Of a stretch of DNA of 64,000 nt, positions 10,056 through 20,616 are shown piece after piece (position 1 is the stretch's first letter; each line of letters opens with the position of its first letter). The notes under the pieces are model-generated. The model saw only the letters and a program-made list of their open reading frames with translations. It was not told the origin of the DNA and ran no database searches. The position numbers and the translations under genes are program-made. Source of the stretch: Dendrolimus kikuchii (taxonomy: Eukaryota > Arthropoda > Insecta > Lepidoptera > Lasiocampidae); contig CM034412.1 in assembly GCA_019925095.2 (NCBI GenBank), forward strand, positions 6,941,501 through 7,005,500, in the 5' to 3' direction.

Positions 10056-10710
10056 ATAAAACTACGTTTTAACGGTTTTAAGCGCGGTAATTTTATTTGA
10101 TTTTGGTTTTTCCGACGTTTCGGCCACTTTTCAGTGGCCGTGATCACGGAAGACAAAGATGTCAAGTGTCAAAGAGTATTGTTAAAGTTTTATTTAGCCT
10201 ACCGCCAACTTATTAATTTTAATTATTTAATTTTTAATTTTGTTTATGGTTATTATTTAATCTATGGGAGCCTAATCTAATTTACTACCGCTTCGCAACA
10301 TGTTATGGCTTGAAGAGAAGAAGCGGCGCAAGAAACTCTTCAGCAAACATACCTAGCTCTAATAATTTTATATAATATTAAAATGGGTGGAAGGAAAAAT
10401 AAAAGTAATTATCAGTCAAGTTGGTTTGTGTTCCGTTGTACGCAGAAAGAGCTCAGTGTCTTGAGGTCTGGCAGCTGGTTTTTTCTGGGTTTGGGTCTTA
10501 ATAGTTTTGATAATTGGATCCCAAACAGGTGGTACTTGCCAACTATCTTCTCTATTGAAATTTGGGTGTTTTTTGATTTCAATAGCCTCACGCATCATTC
10601 TAGGTATGAAACGTCGGAAAAACCAAAATCAAATAAAATTACCGCGCTTAAAACCGTTAAAACGTAGTTTTATTATGTATACAAGTCGCGAAAACTTAAG
10701 AAAATATTAT
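10056..10710 (-). mobile_element. Penelope-like element copy 1 (5'-truncated, inverted ends)
   Basis: Flanked by a 12-bp TSD gatatttatata (10044-10055 and 10711-10722). The ends are inverted copies of one terminal repeat (tacgttttaacggttttaag, then attttatttgattttgg and ccgaaacgtcgg). The left copy reaches beyond the ccgtgatcacgg motif; the right is cut at cgtcggaaa... but carries the tail caagtcgcgaaaacttaag. The interior on the minus strand encodes REAIEIKKHPNFNRED followed by PPVWDPIIK, resembling the segment after the GIY-YIG nuclease in PLE proteins, then a stop and a 3' region containing the RepH module (minus-strand gagtttcttgcgccgcttct). No reverse transcriptase remains. The structure suggests 5' inversion during target-primed insertion. 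The PLE assignment rests on the peptide plus the terminal motif. Confidence 0.75.
10416..10600 (-). pseudogene. PLE protein remnant, region after the GIY-YIG domain
   Basis: About 60 codons beginning at the inversion junction: MMREAIEIKKHPNFNREDSW, then QVPPVWDPIIKTI, ending at a stop. PLE proteins (reverse transcriptase plus GIY-YIG nuclease) carry a similar REAIEI.KH..NFNR stretch near the C-terminus. Neither the catalytic GIY-YIG core nor the reverse transcriptase is present, so it has no function on its own. The 36 kb copy keeps the same segment with changes (REAIEIKNTQISIEKM). Confidence 0.6.
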
Positions 10711-10784
10711 GATATTTATATATTTTTGAGTTAGGTACTCAAAAATGTAAGTATAGTGTATGTATGTTTTTTTTTGCACGACTT

Positions 10785-10858
10785 AGTATTCGGTATTCGC
10801 CAGAAACATAGTATTCGGCCGAATACCGAATAGAAGCCGATTATTCCTGGCATCTCTA
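10785..10858. repeat. attcggc-type repeat end
   Basis: agtattcggtattcg and ggccgaataccgaatagaag form inverted blocks ending in ttcctggcatctct, matching the edge at 9985-10012. It is possibly the right end of a hAT-like non-autonomous element interrupted by other insertions. Confidence 0.45.
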
Positions 10859-10867
10859 ATTTATATA

Positions 10868-11007
10868 TTCTTCTACTTCTTCAGCCAGTCTCTGTCCCTT
10901 GCTGGATGTAGGTCTCACCAAGTTTGCGCCATATATGCCGGTCTCCCGTGTTTCTCATCCAGTCCCTGCCGGCGACCATTAAACTTAAATCAGTCGGTAA
11001 ATAAGTT
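10868..11007 (-). pseudogene. LINE-2 fragment: endonuclease/reverse transcriptase C-terminus
   Basis: The minus frame ends VAGRDWMRNTGDRHIWRKLG, then ETYIQQGTETG and a stop. It corresponds to the last ~40 residues of the longer LINE-2 copy at 14.3-14.7 kb (RRLGEAYVQQWTANG). It is joined directly to a plus-strand LINE-4 piece. Confidence 0.75.
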
Positions 11008-11014
11008 GGACGCA

Positions 11015-11345
11015 TCCCATTTACCAGACACGGCGAGATCAGTCGGTTCGGCGGCTGAAAGAGCTGAATCGCTGAAGCGGTGCAAATATACAACCCACAG
11101 TAAAAGTTATTTGTTTGTGCCGTTTGCTGTGGAAACACTTGGACCGTGGGGTCCTTAGGCCGTGAGCCTCTACAAAGATATTTCAAACCGTCTAATCGAC
11201 ACTTCATGTGATCAGAGGGCTGGTGTCTACCTTGTACAACGGAGCAGTCTGGCGATTCAGCGAGGAAACGTAGCCAACCTTCAGGAAATCTTACCCATTG
11301 ATTTCGATGTACTAGTACTGTATTCTACTTATAATCTTAAGAGAT
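11015..11345 (+). pseudogene. LINE-4 fragment, one in-frame stop
   Basis: The plus frame reads LPDTARSVGSAAERAESLKR, then [14 protein letters not shown], one TAG (11157-11159), AVSLYKDISNRL, and ends VQRSSLAIQRGNVANLQEIL. It shows the fuller C-terminal domain of the family found at 1.4, 2.7, 25.3 and 60.6 kb. After the stop the sequence forms a short hairpin (tctacttataatctt / agagattataggtagaa). Confidence 0.8.
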
Positions 11346-11591
11346 TATAGGTAGAATACAATATTAAAAAATTTAACTTTTTTTTAAATTATGGCTTTCA
11401 TAGTTAGAATCCTTTCTAACTAGTGCTTTTATAAATGCAATTTTAGCCACTGAAATTTGGTCGGTGATTTATACGCGTTTTCGCGAATCTGTGGACAACT
11501 CAAACAAAGTTACTAACTACATTATACATATATATTATTAAGCATTAAAATTTACTAAGGACATTTACAAAAATTTTACTTTTCTGCATTT

Positions 11592-11810
11592 TGATTTTTA
11601 ATTACTTGAACTAAAATGACAGCTGCGATTGACTTTTTTTGACTCCTAAGTGAGTTATGCAAGTTGAATTAACAACCACTGTGAGTTAAAACCTACAGAC
11701 ATCTATAGAACTTCTATAGGATTTAATTCAAAGTGGTGAGTTGTTTCAAGCTTACAACATTAAAAATGGTTGATCGTAGCTGTCATTTTAGTCCAGCTAA
11801 TTAAAAATCA
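11592..11810. mobile_element. Fold-back/MITE-like element with 38-bp inverted ends
   Basis: The 38-bp arms at 11592-11629 and 11773-11810 differ at about four positions and share actaaaatgacagct. The interior is also partly self-complementary (caaccactgtgagtt / aattcaaagtggtga). No target duplication could be fixed. It is the only copy in the window. Confidence 0.65.
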
Positions 11811-13015
11811 GAGTATAGTTCATAATTAAACGTAAAATTGTAATTGAAAGTTCTAATAGCCTCTTTTCAATTTCGAAAATTTTATAAACATGATGGCCTC
11901 TATTACTATCTGCTTGAAAATTATTCTAAAACTTTAAAACTAAACTATTTTTTAAAAAATAGGGTATGTTTGGTTGTAGTAGTTTAGGTATGTAGGGTAC
12001 ATTCAAATACAAAGTCATATTTAAAAAAACAAGAAGTACCTACATAAAAAGAAACACCGACATATTTTATGTTAGCTGTCAACTACAAAATTGCTTTTGA
12101 AAAATTGTAATTACACCCAAAGGGCTTCCAGTCTTACATTAAGAGGTCATAAAATTAAACGACATTTTTGCATTTAAGCACCAATTTGCCTATAAATTGT
12201 TTATAAGGTAATTTTATCAAACTTTTATTTGAAGCGCTACAAAAAAGCCGCTGCACTAATCCTATGTCAAAAGCGAACGTTAAATAGATCCGAATAATGT
12301 TATTAGCGGCTTAACAAATTACAAACATACCCTTTCACTTCCTTCAAACTTTAATTATTACATTACAGGGTCTAAATTCCTGTGTTTTGTAGTTAGATTA
12401 TGTTTGCAGAGCAAATCTTTGGCTTGACAGACAGAGTCGTTCGTCTCTGAGGAACTATGGCTCATTATTACTGATCCCAGGTATCAATTGATATGGAAAC
12501 TATTTATGACGTGTACTTAATGCGACAAGGTCCCTCAGAGAGGGATTATTAGGGCTGGTCAACAAATTAGCAGTGCTTTGAAAGTCCTGTGGAAAATATT
12601 AAAAAAATTAAGGTGGTGGTTAATCTTAAATAATTCAAAGAATATTTAGGTTGGACTACATACGTCAAGTAGTTTTTGAATATAGGGACTACGTTAATTT
12701 AAAAAAAAAATAGAAATTAATTGGAGTTAATTTAAACGCTTTAAAATATAACTAAATCACACACATTATATACTACACATTAAAAATTAATACAAATATA
12801 AACGAAATAACCAACTACTAGAAATAAAACTATACTATAAATAAAACTAACTTAAAAATATATATACAATAGTAAAAAATGAAACACCAACATAAATTTA
12901 AAAAACAATCAACCAATTTTACATGAAGATATAGATAACTACAAGTATTGTTAAATCCTCAAGTTAAAATAATGAAACTCATAATAAACTGTCTATAATA
13001 AGACTGTTCGAGTTT
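11811..13015. other. AT-rich stretch, nothing recognised
   Basis: Low-complexity AT-rich DNA with no supported gene, repeat or RNA. Confidence 0.5.
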
Positions 13016-13127
13016 TTTTATTGATCAGCAGATAACATACCTACTACGTATTCCCAAGTTAAGCAAGTTACACTTGCAATGTTAGTAAGATACAATGGAA
13101 AATTTTGGTGCCAATCCCATAGTAAAT

Positions 13128-13392
13128 ATCCATGCAGGAACGGAGAAACAATACAATTTCCTGCGACCGGGCGGCCTGTCGTAAGAGGCGACAAAACAAC
13201 CCACAGCCAGGTGGTAGGGCATTTGCCCGACTGGATGGCTACCACCCCTGGTCTAAAGTATGTCGCCATAACAACCTTGAGTATGTGTTACGAGAGCAGC
13301 AGCGTATTTGTAGCACTTTTGGTGTTGCAAATGTCCATAGGCGATGGTAACCGCTTTCCATCAAGTCTGCCTGTCTGCTGAACTCCTGCAAT
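13128..13392 (+). mobile_element. RepA retroposon
   Basis: Begins tgcaggaacggagaaac, follows RepA through gcctgtcgtaagaggcgac and tggctaccacccctggtct, has an internal deletion of about 40 bp after accttgagt, and ends gaactcctgcaataaaaac. The overlapping 72-119 codon frames are incidental. Confidence 0.85.
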
Positions 13393-13414
13393 AAAAACAA
13401 AATAAAAAACAAAA

Positions 13415-13495
13415 AAACTGAAAGTTCATTTACGAAATACTGTGTGTCAGGAATTGAATTCCGGACTTCTTCGTTCCATTGAAGAAAGTGGGCTA
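13415..13495 (-). mobile_element. Degenerate tRNA-headed SINE
   Basis: The minus strand holds cgcttagcccactttcttca and a B-box-like ccggaattcaattcctgac, matching the spacing of the SINE heads at 3.0 and 24.3 kb. Heavily mutated. Confidence 0.45.
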
Positions 13496-13619
13496 AGCGT
13501 ACTCTTCTTCGAGCCGTTACTGTAACCGAGCGGATACAGTACGCCAACGTCGATCTTTGCTTTGTCGACTCGTTGCGAGCAGTATAGCAACAGCCCATAA
13601 ACTTCCCATTGCTGTATTC

Positions 13620-13885
13620 AGGCCTTCCACAATAGGGGAACGGACAGTGTACCCGCCACGCTTATCCAAGGCGGCTTGGCAAGTTTGACACTTCCCTTAT
13701 CTCATGTGCAGGTTTCATCACAATGTTTTCCTTCACCGTTGTTAGCACGTGGTAATTGTACATAAATTAGGTCAGAAAACTGCTTATAAAACTTGCTTAT
13801 ACGTTTCGGCCAGGATTCGAACATGCGTCCTTTGATTTTGGGACGCGTGCGCTAGCCATTACTCTACCACGACTTAGTTTTGGTT
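13620..13885 (-). mobile_element. tRNA-derived SINE, second subtype
   Basis: The minus strand starts with a tRNA-like head (gtcgtggtagagtaatggct as A box, catgttcgaatcctggcc as B box), followed by a body with cggtgaaggaaaacattgtg and a tail region near 13620. The poor arm pairing and the non-tRNA body rule out a functional tRNA. The ggtgaaggaaaac body is widespread in lepidopteran SINEs. Confidence 0.75.
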
Positions 13886-13899
13886 ACAGTAACTGCAAC

Positions 13900-14190
13900 G
13901 ATTACGGCTTGCAGGTGAGTACGCGGCTTTAGACACCTGTACCATAGATAAGAATCCAGATGTGAAACTGCCAACCCTATCCAGGAAGCACGTGTTCCTC
14001 ACCCTGTCTCGGCTTGGCCAGCCCGTACAAATAAGACAGGGCGACAAAACAGTCGGTGCGTTTGATTGTCCCCGGATTTTGGCTCGTTAGGTATCCGTCG
14101 ACGGAGGTATGACATGTGACCGTTGGACAGATCTTTAGCCCACTCGATCCACAAAAAGATCATTCCGTATCATTAAGCCGACTCAAAAGT
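13900..14190. other. GC-richer stretch of unknown nature
   Basis: Richer in G+C than the surroundings, directly upstream of the LINE-2 copy and possibly part of that element, but no reading frame connects it convincingly. Confidence 0.35.
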
Positions 14191-14214
14191 AATTGTAAGC
14201 GGTTGGATATTTGT

Positions 14215-14680
14215 TTGCGTCTTATTTATACTGAGCTATAGTCTAAGAGTCCTGACCTACGGGACCGAGACATGGACACTGACGGCAGGATTGGTCCACA
14301 AGTTTGAAGTCGCTCAACAGGCTATGGAATGAGCTATGTTGGGTGTTTTTCTTATGGATAAAATTAGAAATGAGGATATCCGTAAGAGAACCAAGGTAAT
14401 CGACATAGCTTCCAAAATTAGCAAGTTGAAGTGGCAGTGGGTCGGTCACGTCTGCCCCAGGACCGATGGTCGATGGAGCAGACGAGTCCTGGAGTGGAGA
14501 CCGCGTCTCGGTAAACGTTGTATCGGACGCCCTCGAGACCGATGGACCGACGACCTGTTCAAGTTCGCTGGTAGGCGCTGGATGTGGAAGTCAGAAGGCA
14601 GGGATGAGAGGCGCCGACTTGGGGAGGCCTACGTCCAGCAGTGGACTGCGAATGGCTGACGTCGACGATAGTCTAAGAGA
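14215..14680 (+). pseudogene. LINE-2: C-terminus of an endonuclease/reverse transcriptase, one stop
   Basis: The plus frame reads LTYGTETWTLTAG, VAQQAME, a TGA where the family has arginine, then MLGVFLMDKIRNEDIRKRTK, KLKWQWVGHVCPRTDGRWSR, GRPRDRWTDDLFKFAG and ends GEAYVQQWTANG* at about 14659. The thumb/C-terminal pattern (TYG.E.W, KL.W.GH..R, GRP..RW.DD) is that of a very common lepidopteran non-LTR element. The 5' part with endonuclease and reverse transcriptase core is missing. Confidence 0.9.
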
Positions 14681-14739
14681 TGCAGAATATCGACCTTCAC
14701 CCATCCGATAACCTGATGAGACATATTTTTTATCAAATT

Positions 14740-14945
14740 ACTAGCTGTGCCCGCGACGTCGTCCGCGTGGAATTTACTTTCAAAACCCTCCGATTTTGAA
14801 ACATTCTTCATTGGTGCTCCGCTCCTATTGGTCTTAGCGTGATGATATATAGCCGTCCTCGATAAATGGGCTATCCAACACTGAAAGAATTTTTCAAATC
14901 AGACCAGTAGTTCCCGAGATTAGCGCGTTCAATCAAATAATATAT
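14740..14945 (+). mobile_element. RepB retroposon (ggagcggagcacc subtype)
   Basis: Starts ctagctgtgcccgcgacgtc, contains ttggtgctccgctcctattg and gatgatatatagccgtcctc, and ends gagattagcgcgttcaatc with an ATATTAGTAT-type tail. It is joined to unrelated AT-rich DNA; a second partial copy lies 450 bp on. Confidence 0.85.
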
Positions 14946-15384
14946 TAGTATATTTGGCTACAACACTAATACTTACATTTTAAATATCGCGATATCTTTT
15001 GAATGAAACGTCCGAATTGAATAATTCAAAAAGTTCTAGAAAGGTATTGAATTCGTCTTGAATATGAAGTCATTTATTTTGATAAGGATTAATACCAAGG
15101 TAAAAAATATAGAGTTTTTGAAGCAACGGCATTTTAATTATTTAAAAAAATAAAAGAAAACACTTATTGTGAGATAACTACAATAGTTAGTCATATGGTT
15201 ACGCGATATTTTTTGTAGACAATTATATGTTCTGCAAAGTGGTAGTACATTGTTTTGTTTTATAATCAATAGTTTTCGCAGCGCACGCCGTGTAAGGATT
15301 TTTTCGGGTAATTTTTTACACCTTGGGTTACATTATTGGACTTTTAGTAAGGATCCCTAATTTAAAAAAAAATATAATATAGCC

Positions 15385-15515
15385 TATAACCTTTCTCGAT
15401 AAATGTATCATTCAGCACTGAAAGAATTTTTGAAATCGGACCAGTGGTTCCTGAGATTAGCGCGTTTAAACAAACAAACTCTTCGGCTTTATAATATTAG
15501 TATAAATATTGATTT
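15385..15515 (+). mobile_element. RepB retroposon, 5'-truncated
   Basis: Only the last ~130 bp: tctcgataaatgtatcattc, aaatcggaccagtggttcc, gagattagcgcgtttaaaca, then a tail ttataatattagtata. The 5' truncation with an intact 3' end fits retroposition. Confidence 0.8.
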
Positions 15516-15849
15516 GTAAACACGCGTATGAAAGCTTGCTAATAGTAGAGTTCATGGCTATTTTTGAAGTCTTCAAAGTATGGGAATATTCCATGGATGG
15601 TTTTTTGCAGGCAAGCCTATATGATACCATTTTTTATTGGTTAACAGAACGGTGACTACACCGTACTAACCTATATCGACTTACCAGTTCATATACCTGC
15701 TTGCCAGGCAGCCATGAACAGAAATACGGAGGCAAGCCTATCAATGCATATTTTCCATGTTAAAAACTATGAGTTGAAACTAAATTCGTTCAGTTATCAA
15801 AAGTGAAGGTTATGAAAAATATGATTAAATTTAATTTATTTAAAAATAA

Positions 15850-16060
15850 GGTGCTGCCGCTCTTTGAAGGGAGACAGGAACCTGGCCACTAATGCCGGAA
15901 CACCACTCAAAGTTGTAATGGTAGCATACTATAGACCAGAGGTAGTAACCATCCAGACGGGAAATACGCTACCACCTAGCTGTGGGTTGCTTTGTCATCT
16001 CTTACGACAGGCCGCCCGGCCGCATGGAAATTGTATTCTTGCTTCGTTCCTACACGGATC
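15850..16060 (-). mobile_element. RepA retroposon, partial
   Basis: Minus-strand RepA from aggaacgaagcaagaatac to ggcagcacc; the tail half is missing on the left. The conserved tcttacgacaggccgcccgg is present. Confidence 0.8.
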
Positions 16061-16074
16061 CTTCTACGTACGGC

Positions 16075-16245
16075 AGATTTGTGAAATGCACTACCAGAGT
16101 CCGTGTTTCCTGAAGAGTATAATCCGGTTATCTTGCCTCGTGTGAATTGATATTTTCTAGGTAAATGTGCTCCATCTTCGATCAAATCATCAATCATCGT
16201 CTTATATTTGGCGTGAACGTGGTCAAACGCGAACCTATTTAGCAT
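16075..16245 (-). repeat. RepF copy
   Basis: The minus strand reads gcgtttgaccacgttcacgc, gattgatgatttgatcgaag, then a segment encoding GLYSSGNTDSGSAFHKSA. The same order occurs at 34.4-34.6 kb; a partial copy is at 17.4 kb. The short open frame is shared by two copies but has accumulated changes, so coding is doubtful. A retroelement end is the likeliest identity. Confidence 0.6.
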
Positions 16246-16799
16246 TGAAAAAAATAAAAGAAACGGTCTATGAATGAGTATGAGATTCTATATCAGAAAT
16301 TTCCGCGAAGACACCCATTATGCAATACGCGTAAAATTACCTACTCGAATGGTGGTATGTAATCACGTAGGTGGTATGACAATGTTCAACAAAGTAAATA
16401 AACGACATTGTCTCTTGCATAACAGATTTTAGGATCTGTCTGTTTGCGAATGTTCGTCACATATAATATTGTCTTATCATTGGTAAAAATTTGACATTAT
16501 TGTATTAGCGTTCAAGGCACACGAACGATTAATAGGATATATGAAACGGCCATAGGGCGGTAGCGTGTTATAAATGCTGTAGGCTACATATGGCGTGACG
16601 CTGTACGCGACAGATAAATGCTTATTATGTTAATGGATTATAATAATCTTTCTCTCAGATGCGCGACGTGGTGTGCAAAGATACGCTGTGTGCGGCGTAC
16701 ATACGTCATACGCCGCGTCTACGTTCATTCTTGAGCATTCCATTTGCTCGCGGAACGTTGAATGAATAAATTTGAAAACTGGCGAACGTTTTCATACCA

Positions 16800-16885
16800 C
16801 GACTATACACGCTTATGATGTCATAATTTTGGACTCGCGTACAAAACATATGTGGCTGCGACGTTTCATAAGATGATAATAAGTA
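16800..16885 (-). repeat. RepG fragment
   Basis: tgatgtcataattttggact, followed by cgtacaaaacatatgtggct and gcgacgtttcata, matches the copy at 41.9 kb (tgacgtcataagaatttact). AT-rich unique DNA surrounds it. Confidence 0.5.
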
Positions 16886-17339
16886 CATTATATATAGATC
16901 CTGCACGTTCCATATGTACCAATGCTTCAGAAGTCAATTTTCTTATTTAATGTAACGCATTTTTTTGGTATGTCCTGATCTTATAGTTAATATTCGTTTA
17001 TAACATAATTGTGTTATAATTTCCCCACACATGCCTTGCAACGCATTAAGATATGACAAAACCACTTCATTATCGGCCATTGTTGCGATTTCACTTCACT
17101 TCCAACGGCTATTGTATAGTTGATCCATTTTGCTCGACGTTTTAGGGTTCAGTGAATTAAAACTGGGCCATTTATTTGCGTTGAAAACTTTTTTAACTAC
17201 GGAATATTAAAATAACAATTAATACTCTTTATAATAAAAGAAAATAAGCACTATAAATAATATGATTATAATTATGGTACATAAATTTCTAATAGAAAAG
17301 CTTTTTATACTTTGCAAATGTTTCTGTGTTTCCCAAAAA

Positions 17340-17457
17340 GTACAAAGTTCAAGTCTCGTGTGAATATGTATTTTCTACGTAAGTGTACTCCATCATAGAC
17401 AACATCATCGTCTCATATTAGGCGTGATCGTGGTCAAACGCGAACCTATTTATCTAA
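17340..17457 (-). repeat. RepF partial copy
   Basis: Shares ggttcgcgtttgaccacgat (minus strand), gatgatgttgtctatgatgg and the acacgagacttgaac edge with the RepF copies at 16.1 and 34.5 kb. Confidence 0.6.
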
Positions 17458-18200
17458 ATATATAAAAAAAAGAGTATAAGGTATACTGCCGACTGAAGTG
17501 TTGCCATTAATAACATTTACCCTAAAAAGATTCGGGGTAGGTATACTGTCGAAATATGTAAGTATTTGATATTGGCTGAATATACATAACGTTTCAAAGA
17601 AAGAAAACTAAATACAGTTTAAATTTCGAACATCATTAATATCTATTGCGGCAAGGAGAGTGTTGCCAATAATATAACAGGGAAGCAAACGTGCGAAACG
17701 ATTTATCATTTACACGAATTCACTCGTTAATTCGTCACAGCACGAAGGCTGGATATTTGGGTCAGTTCCTTTGCCTCGGGCCTGTGTGAGAAAAAAGCTA
17801 TTGCGCTCAAATGGAGGGTCATGCAGTGATGTACGGGAGTAATTTTTATTAGCACCAATATGCTACATAATGGATTTTATTGCCTTAATTCTAGTTATTA
17901 TAGTCTGTAAGTGGAGAGTTAGAATTTATTTGAGTATTTGTGAAAGTATCGGTAAAGCACTAAGATTGTTAATGATAAAACTGATGAGGTTATGTGTGCA
18001 CTTATCTTCGTTATTTTATCTATGTGCTTTTTAACATTTCGTTGTCAATTTAGGTATTGAAGCTGCTTTGGTGAGAACTTGAAGGGTTACGTTTTGGTGT
18101 GCAGTTTTATTTTTCAAAGACGTATAGAGTGTTTATAAATCAAAATTTTGTGTTTTTGTGGCAAATCCCTGTGAAAACTGTTGTGATGTGTTTGTTGTTT
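17458..18200. other. Mostly unique AT-rich DNA
   Basis: Nothing supported. ggtatactgccgac (about 17480) and ggtatactgtcgaa (about 17540) are a short direct repeat of unknown meaning. Confidence 0.4.
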
Positions 18201-18217
18201 CTAAGTCAGTTGTCTCC

Positions 18218-18515
18218 GTGCAGGAACGGAAAAGAATACTAATTTCTGCAGCCGGGCGGCCTGTCGTAAGAGGCGACAAAACAACCCACAGCCAGATGGT
18301 AAGACATTTGCCCGACTGGATGGCTACCACCCTTGGTCTAGAGTATACCGCCGTAACAACTTTGAGTTGTGTTTCGACATCAGTGGCCAGGATCCAGTTT
18401 CTCCTTCAAGGCCGGCAGCACCTCTGGTATTGCTAATGTCCATAAGCGATGGTTACCACTTTCCATCACCTTTGGGGCGTTGGGCCGTCAGCCTAACTAC
18501 TGTGCTTCAGCAATG
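18218..18515 (+). mobile_element. RepA retroposon
   Basis: Starts tccgtgcaggaacggaaaag, follows the full RepA order, and ends with a diverged ctgtgcttcagcaatgaaaa. It has a longer 3' part (cacctttggggcgttgggcc) than most copies. Confidence 0.85.
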
Positions 18516-19260
18516 AAAAAAAAGTCAAATAAGTGAGACCATTTGACATTGATATCATCTAATGTGTAAATTTCACCTACCTATAATCCAAAAATATATA
18601 TGTCATACATGAATAAGAAGGGAAAAATCATGTTTAAACATAAGTGTTTTCCTTGTCATTCAAAATAAGAACTAAAAACTAGCCCCCTCTTCATACCAAT
18701 CTGTAAAATAATTAGATAATTAAAAACGCTAAACAGTATTAGTTTGTGTCATAGTCAAAAGTGTGGGTGTGGTTTGAATGATGAACAAAAACAAAAAATA
18801 ACAGCCAGTATCTACTTGTGTTGACAGATATTAGTTGTTAAATATCGGGACTAAAGGTAAAACAATCAGATTTTAATTTAAACAAATAAAATTATACACA
18901 TGAATTTCGGTCTTTTTTCCTGTGCATATTTTTACATTCATCAGGAAAAAGATATCTAATAGGGTTCACATTCGATCCGTGTGTGTGTCTAAGATAGGTA
19001 TAGAGTAATAGATATACAGGCTATATATTTCACGAGGCCGTGATGCTATAAACAGTATATAACAAACAATTGATAATACTTATTCACGTTTTAAATACTT
19101 ATATAAAATCAGCATTTTTACAGCTTCAGAGATCTTTATCGTTATTATTAATTTTGTTCAATTTAACAATAGGTTTTAATTGTTTTGAGTCAAAAATATT
19201 TTTATTTACATATAAATTTAACAAAGATCACACAGCTTTACACAATACTTTAAAAAATCG
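18516..19260. other. AT-rich stretch, nothing recognised
   Basis: No supported gene or repeat. A 90-codon AT-rich plus frame starts here and runs into LINE-3 sequence; it is not a gene. Confidence 0.45.
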
Positions 19261-19264
19261 ATAC

Positions 19265-19495
19265 ATTTTACAAACAAGCTGGGGAATGAAAAGTCACGTG
19301 ACAAAAAGATTGGTAGACGGGTACAAATGTACTTTAAGGTAGACCAAAAAAGAGATAGGTGGATTGTGTGAACATGACGACATGATGATTTGTGGTGAGA
19401 CAGAGAACGTAGGTCAGAATAGAGGAGTATGGAAAGAAAAGACATATTATACCTACCCCAAATAACTGGGAGAATATGAAAAAAAAGAGATAAGC
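19265..19495 (+). pseudogene. LINE-3 fragment: retrotransposon C-terminus and 3' end
   Basis: Homologous to the longer copies at 32.2 and 50.4-51.1 kb: agtcacgtgacaaaaagatt, agaccaaaaaagagatag, gaacgtaggtcagaatagag, aagacatattatacctacc. In a broken frame it encodes the SRPKKRWMD and CQNRG.WK.KTY elements seen in full at 32.4 kb. Confidence 0.7.
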
Positions 19496-19574
19496 CAACA
19501 ATGAATCTTCCTTCATAGGTTAAATTTGTATAAAGGTAATAATTTAAGTGAAATTAAAATTATGTATATTTTTT

Positions 19575-19770
19575 TTATAGCCTGAAGCAAGCAAACAAGC
19601 ATGCGCCCCACCTGATGGAAAGTGGTTATCGTCGCTTATGGACGTTTGCAACAGCAGGGGTGTCACCAACGCGTTGCCGACCTCTAAGAAATTTTATAAC
19701 ACCCTTCTTAATATAAATGTCATAGCGCAAAGGGAAAACCGCGGCGGGAATTTCCCTCCAGATCATTGTT
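19575..19770. repeat. RepA2 copy
   Basis: cacctgatggaaagtggtta, gacgtttgcaacagcagggg, accaacgcgttgccgacctc, taagaaattttataacaccc. It shares its first half with the tail part of RepA but continues differently. Copies at 44.8, 46.5, 59.5 and 63.3 kb. Confidence 0.65.
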
Positions 19771-19829
19771 GTATTATTATGTATATGATTATGTCTTATT
19801 ACAATAAATTTGAAAATAAGGGTAGATAA

Positions 19830-20330
19830 CTATAGCGTTGTAGACGTTGTTTCATATTATATTATTTTATTTCATACAAAAATCTATCAAAACGTTATTT
19901 ATACTGTAGAAAGCACTTATAAAATATTTGACGTTCCGTCTTATGTTCCATCAGAACATCTTTAAATACCGGAACTTCAATTAAATTGGGATACCTGGTA
20001 ACTCTAAACAGCACACAACTGTCAACAATTTGGGCGGCGCGTGCCGTTCAAATGAATTAAAACTGCGCTTTAATTATAATTAACATGACGTTTTCATTAC
20101 TGAAACTAATATTTTAAATTGGTCATTTATTTATATGCCATGGTTTTGGCCGTGATAGACTTGCGTGTATGTGCGAAAATTAATGTAATATATTCACATT
20201 TCTAACCTTTTGGCAGAACTTTTTGTGTGGTATTTACTATCAGTTATCTGAAACATTTGGTTTCGTATATGCGAACTTCGATTCCGTATTTTGATAGAAG
20301 TCTTGAATTTTCCAGAATAAAAAAAAGTTC
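19830..20330. other. AT-rich stretch, nothing recognised
   Basis: Unique AT-rich DNA without supported features. Confidence 0.45.
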
Positions 20331-20338
20331 ATCTGTAT

Positions 20339-20609
20339 CATTTTTTTAAGTTTATGGCTTGGTAACTAGGCCTGTAAGCCAGGCGCCATTGTATTGTAGG
20401 CTACAATCGACGCCATTCAACGGGGTTCTTGTGAAAACTCGAAAGGCCACATTTGACTATACAGTTCACATTTCTCACAAAAACACGTAATTACTACTGA
20501 AAAACTATCAATAGCCTACAACTATTGTTCATTTTAGAGTAATTTTACACATTTTAAGGAAATAAAACTGCACAGCACAACGTCCCATTTCAGTTCCCGC
20601 CAAAAATTC
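20339..20609 (-). mobile_element. SINE-C copy (tandem copy 1)
   Basis: Sense is the minus strand: it begins near ggaatttttggcgggaactg, contains cagttttatttccttaaaat and gtgaactgtatagtcaaatg, and ends in an A-rich tail after ccaagccataaac. The short repeat ctgtat flanks it (20333-20338 and 20610-20615). It is directly followed by a second copy in the same orientation. Confidence 0.75.
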
Positions 20610-20616
20610 CTGTATT

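Noticed and set aside
13800..13880. tRNA gene (minus strand)
   Set aside because: The acceptor ends do not pair and a typical SINE body with ggtgaaggaaaac follows.
14336..14659. Functional host gene for the 107-codon plus frame
   Set aside because: It is the C-terminal part of a LINE-2 polyprotein that extends upstream through an in-frame stop.
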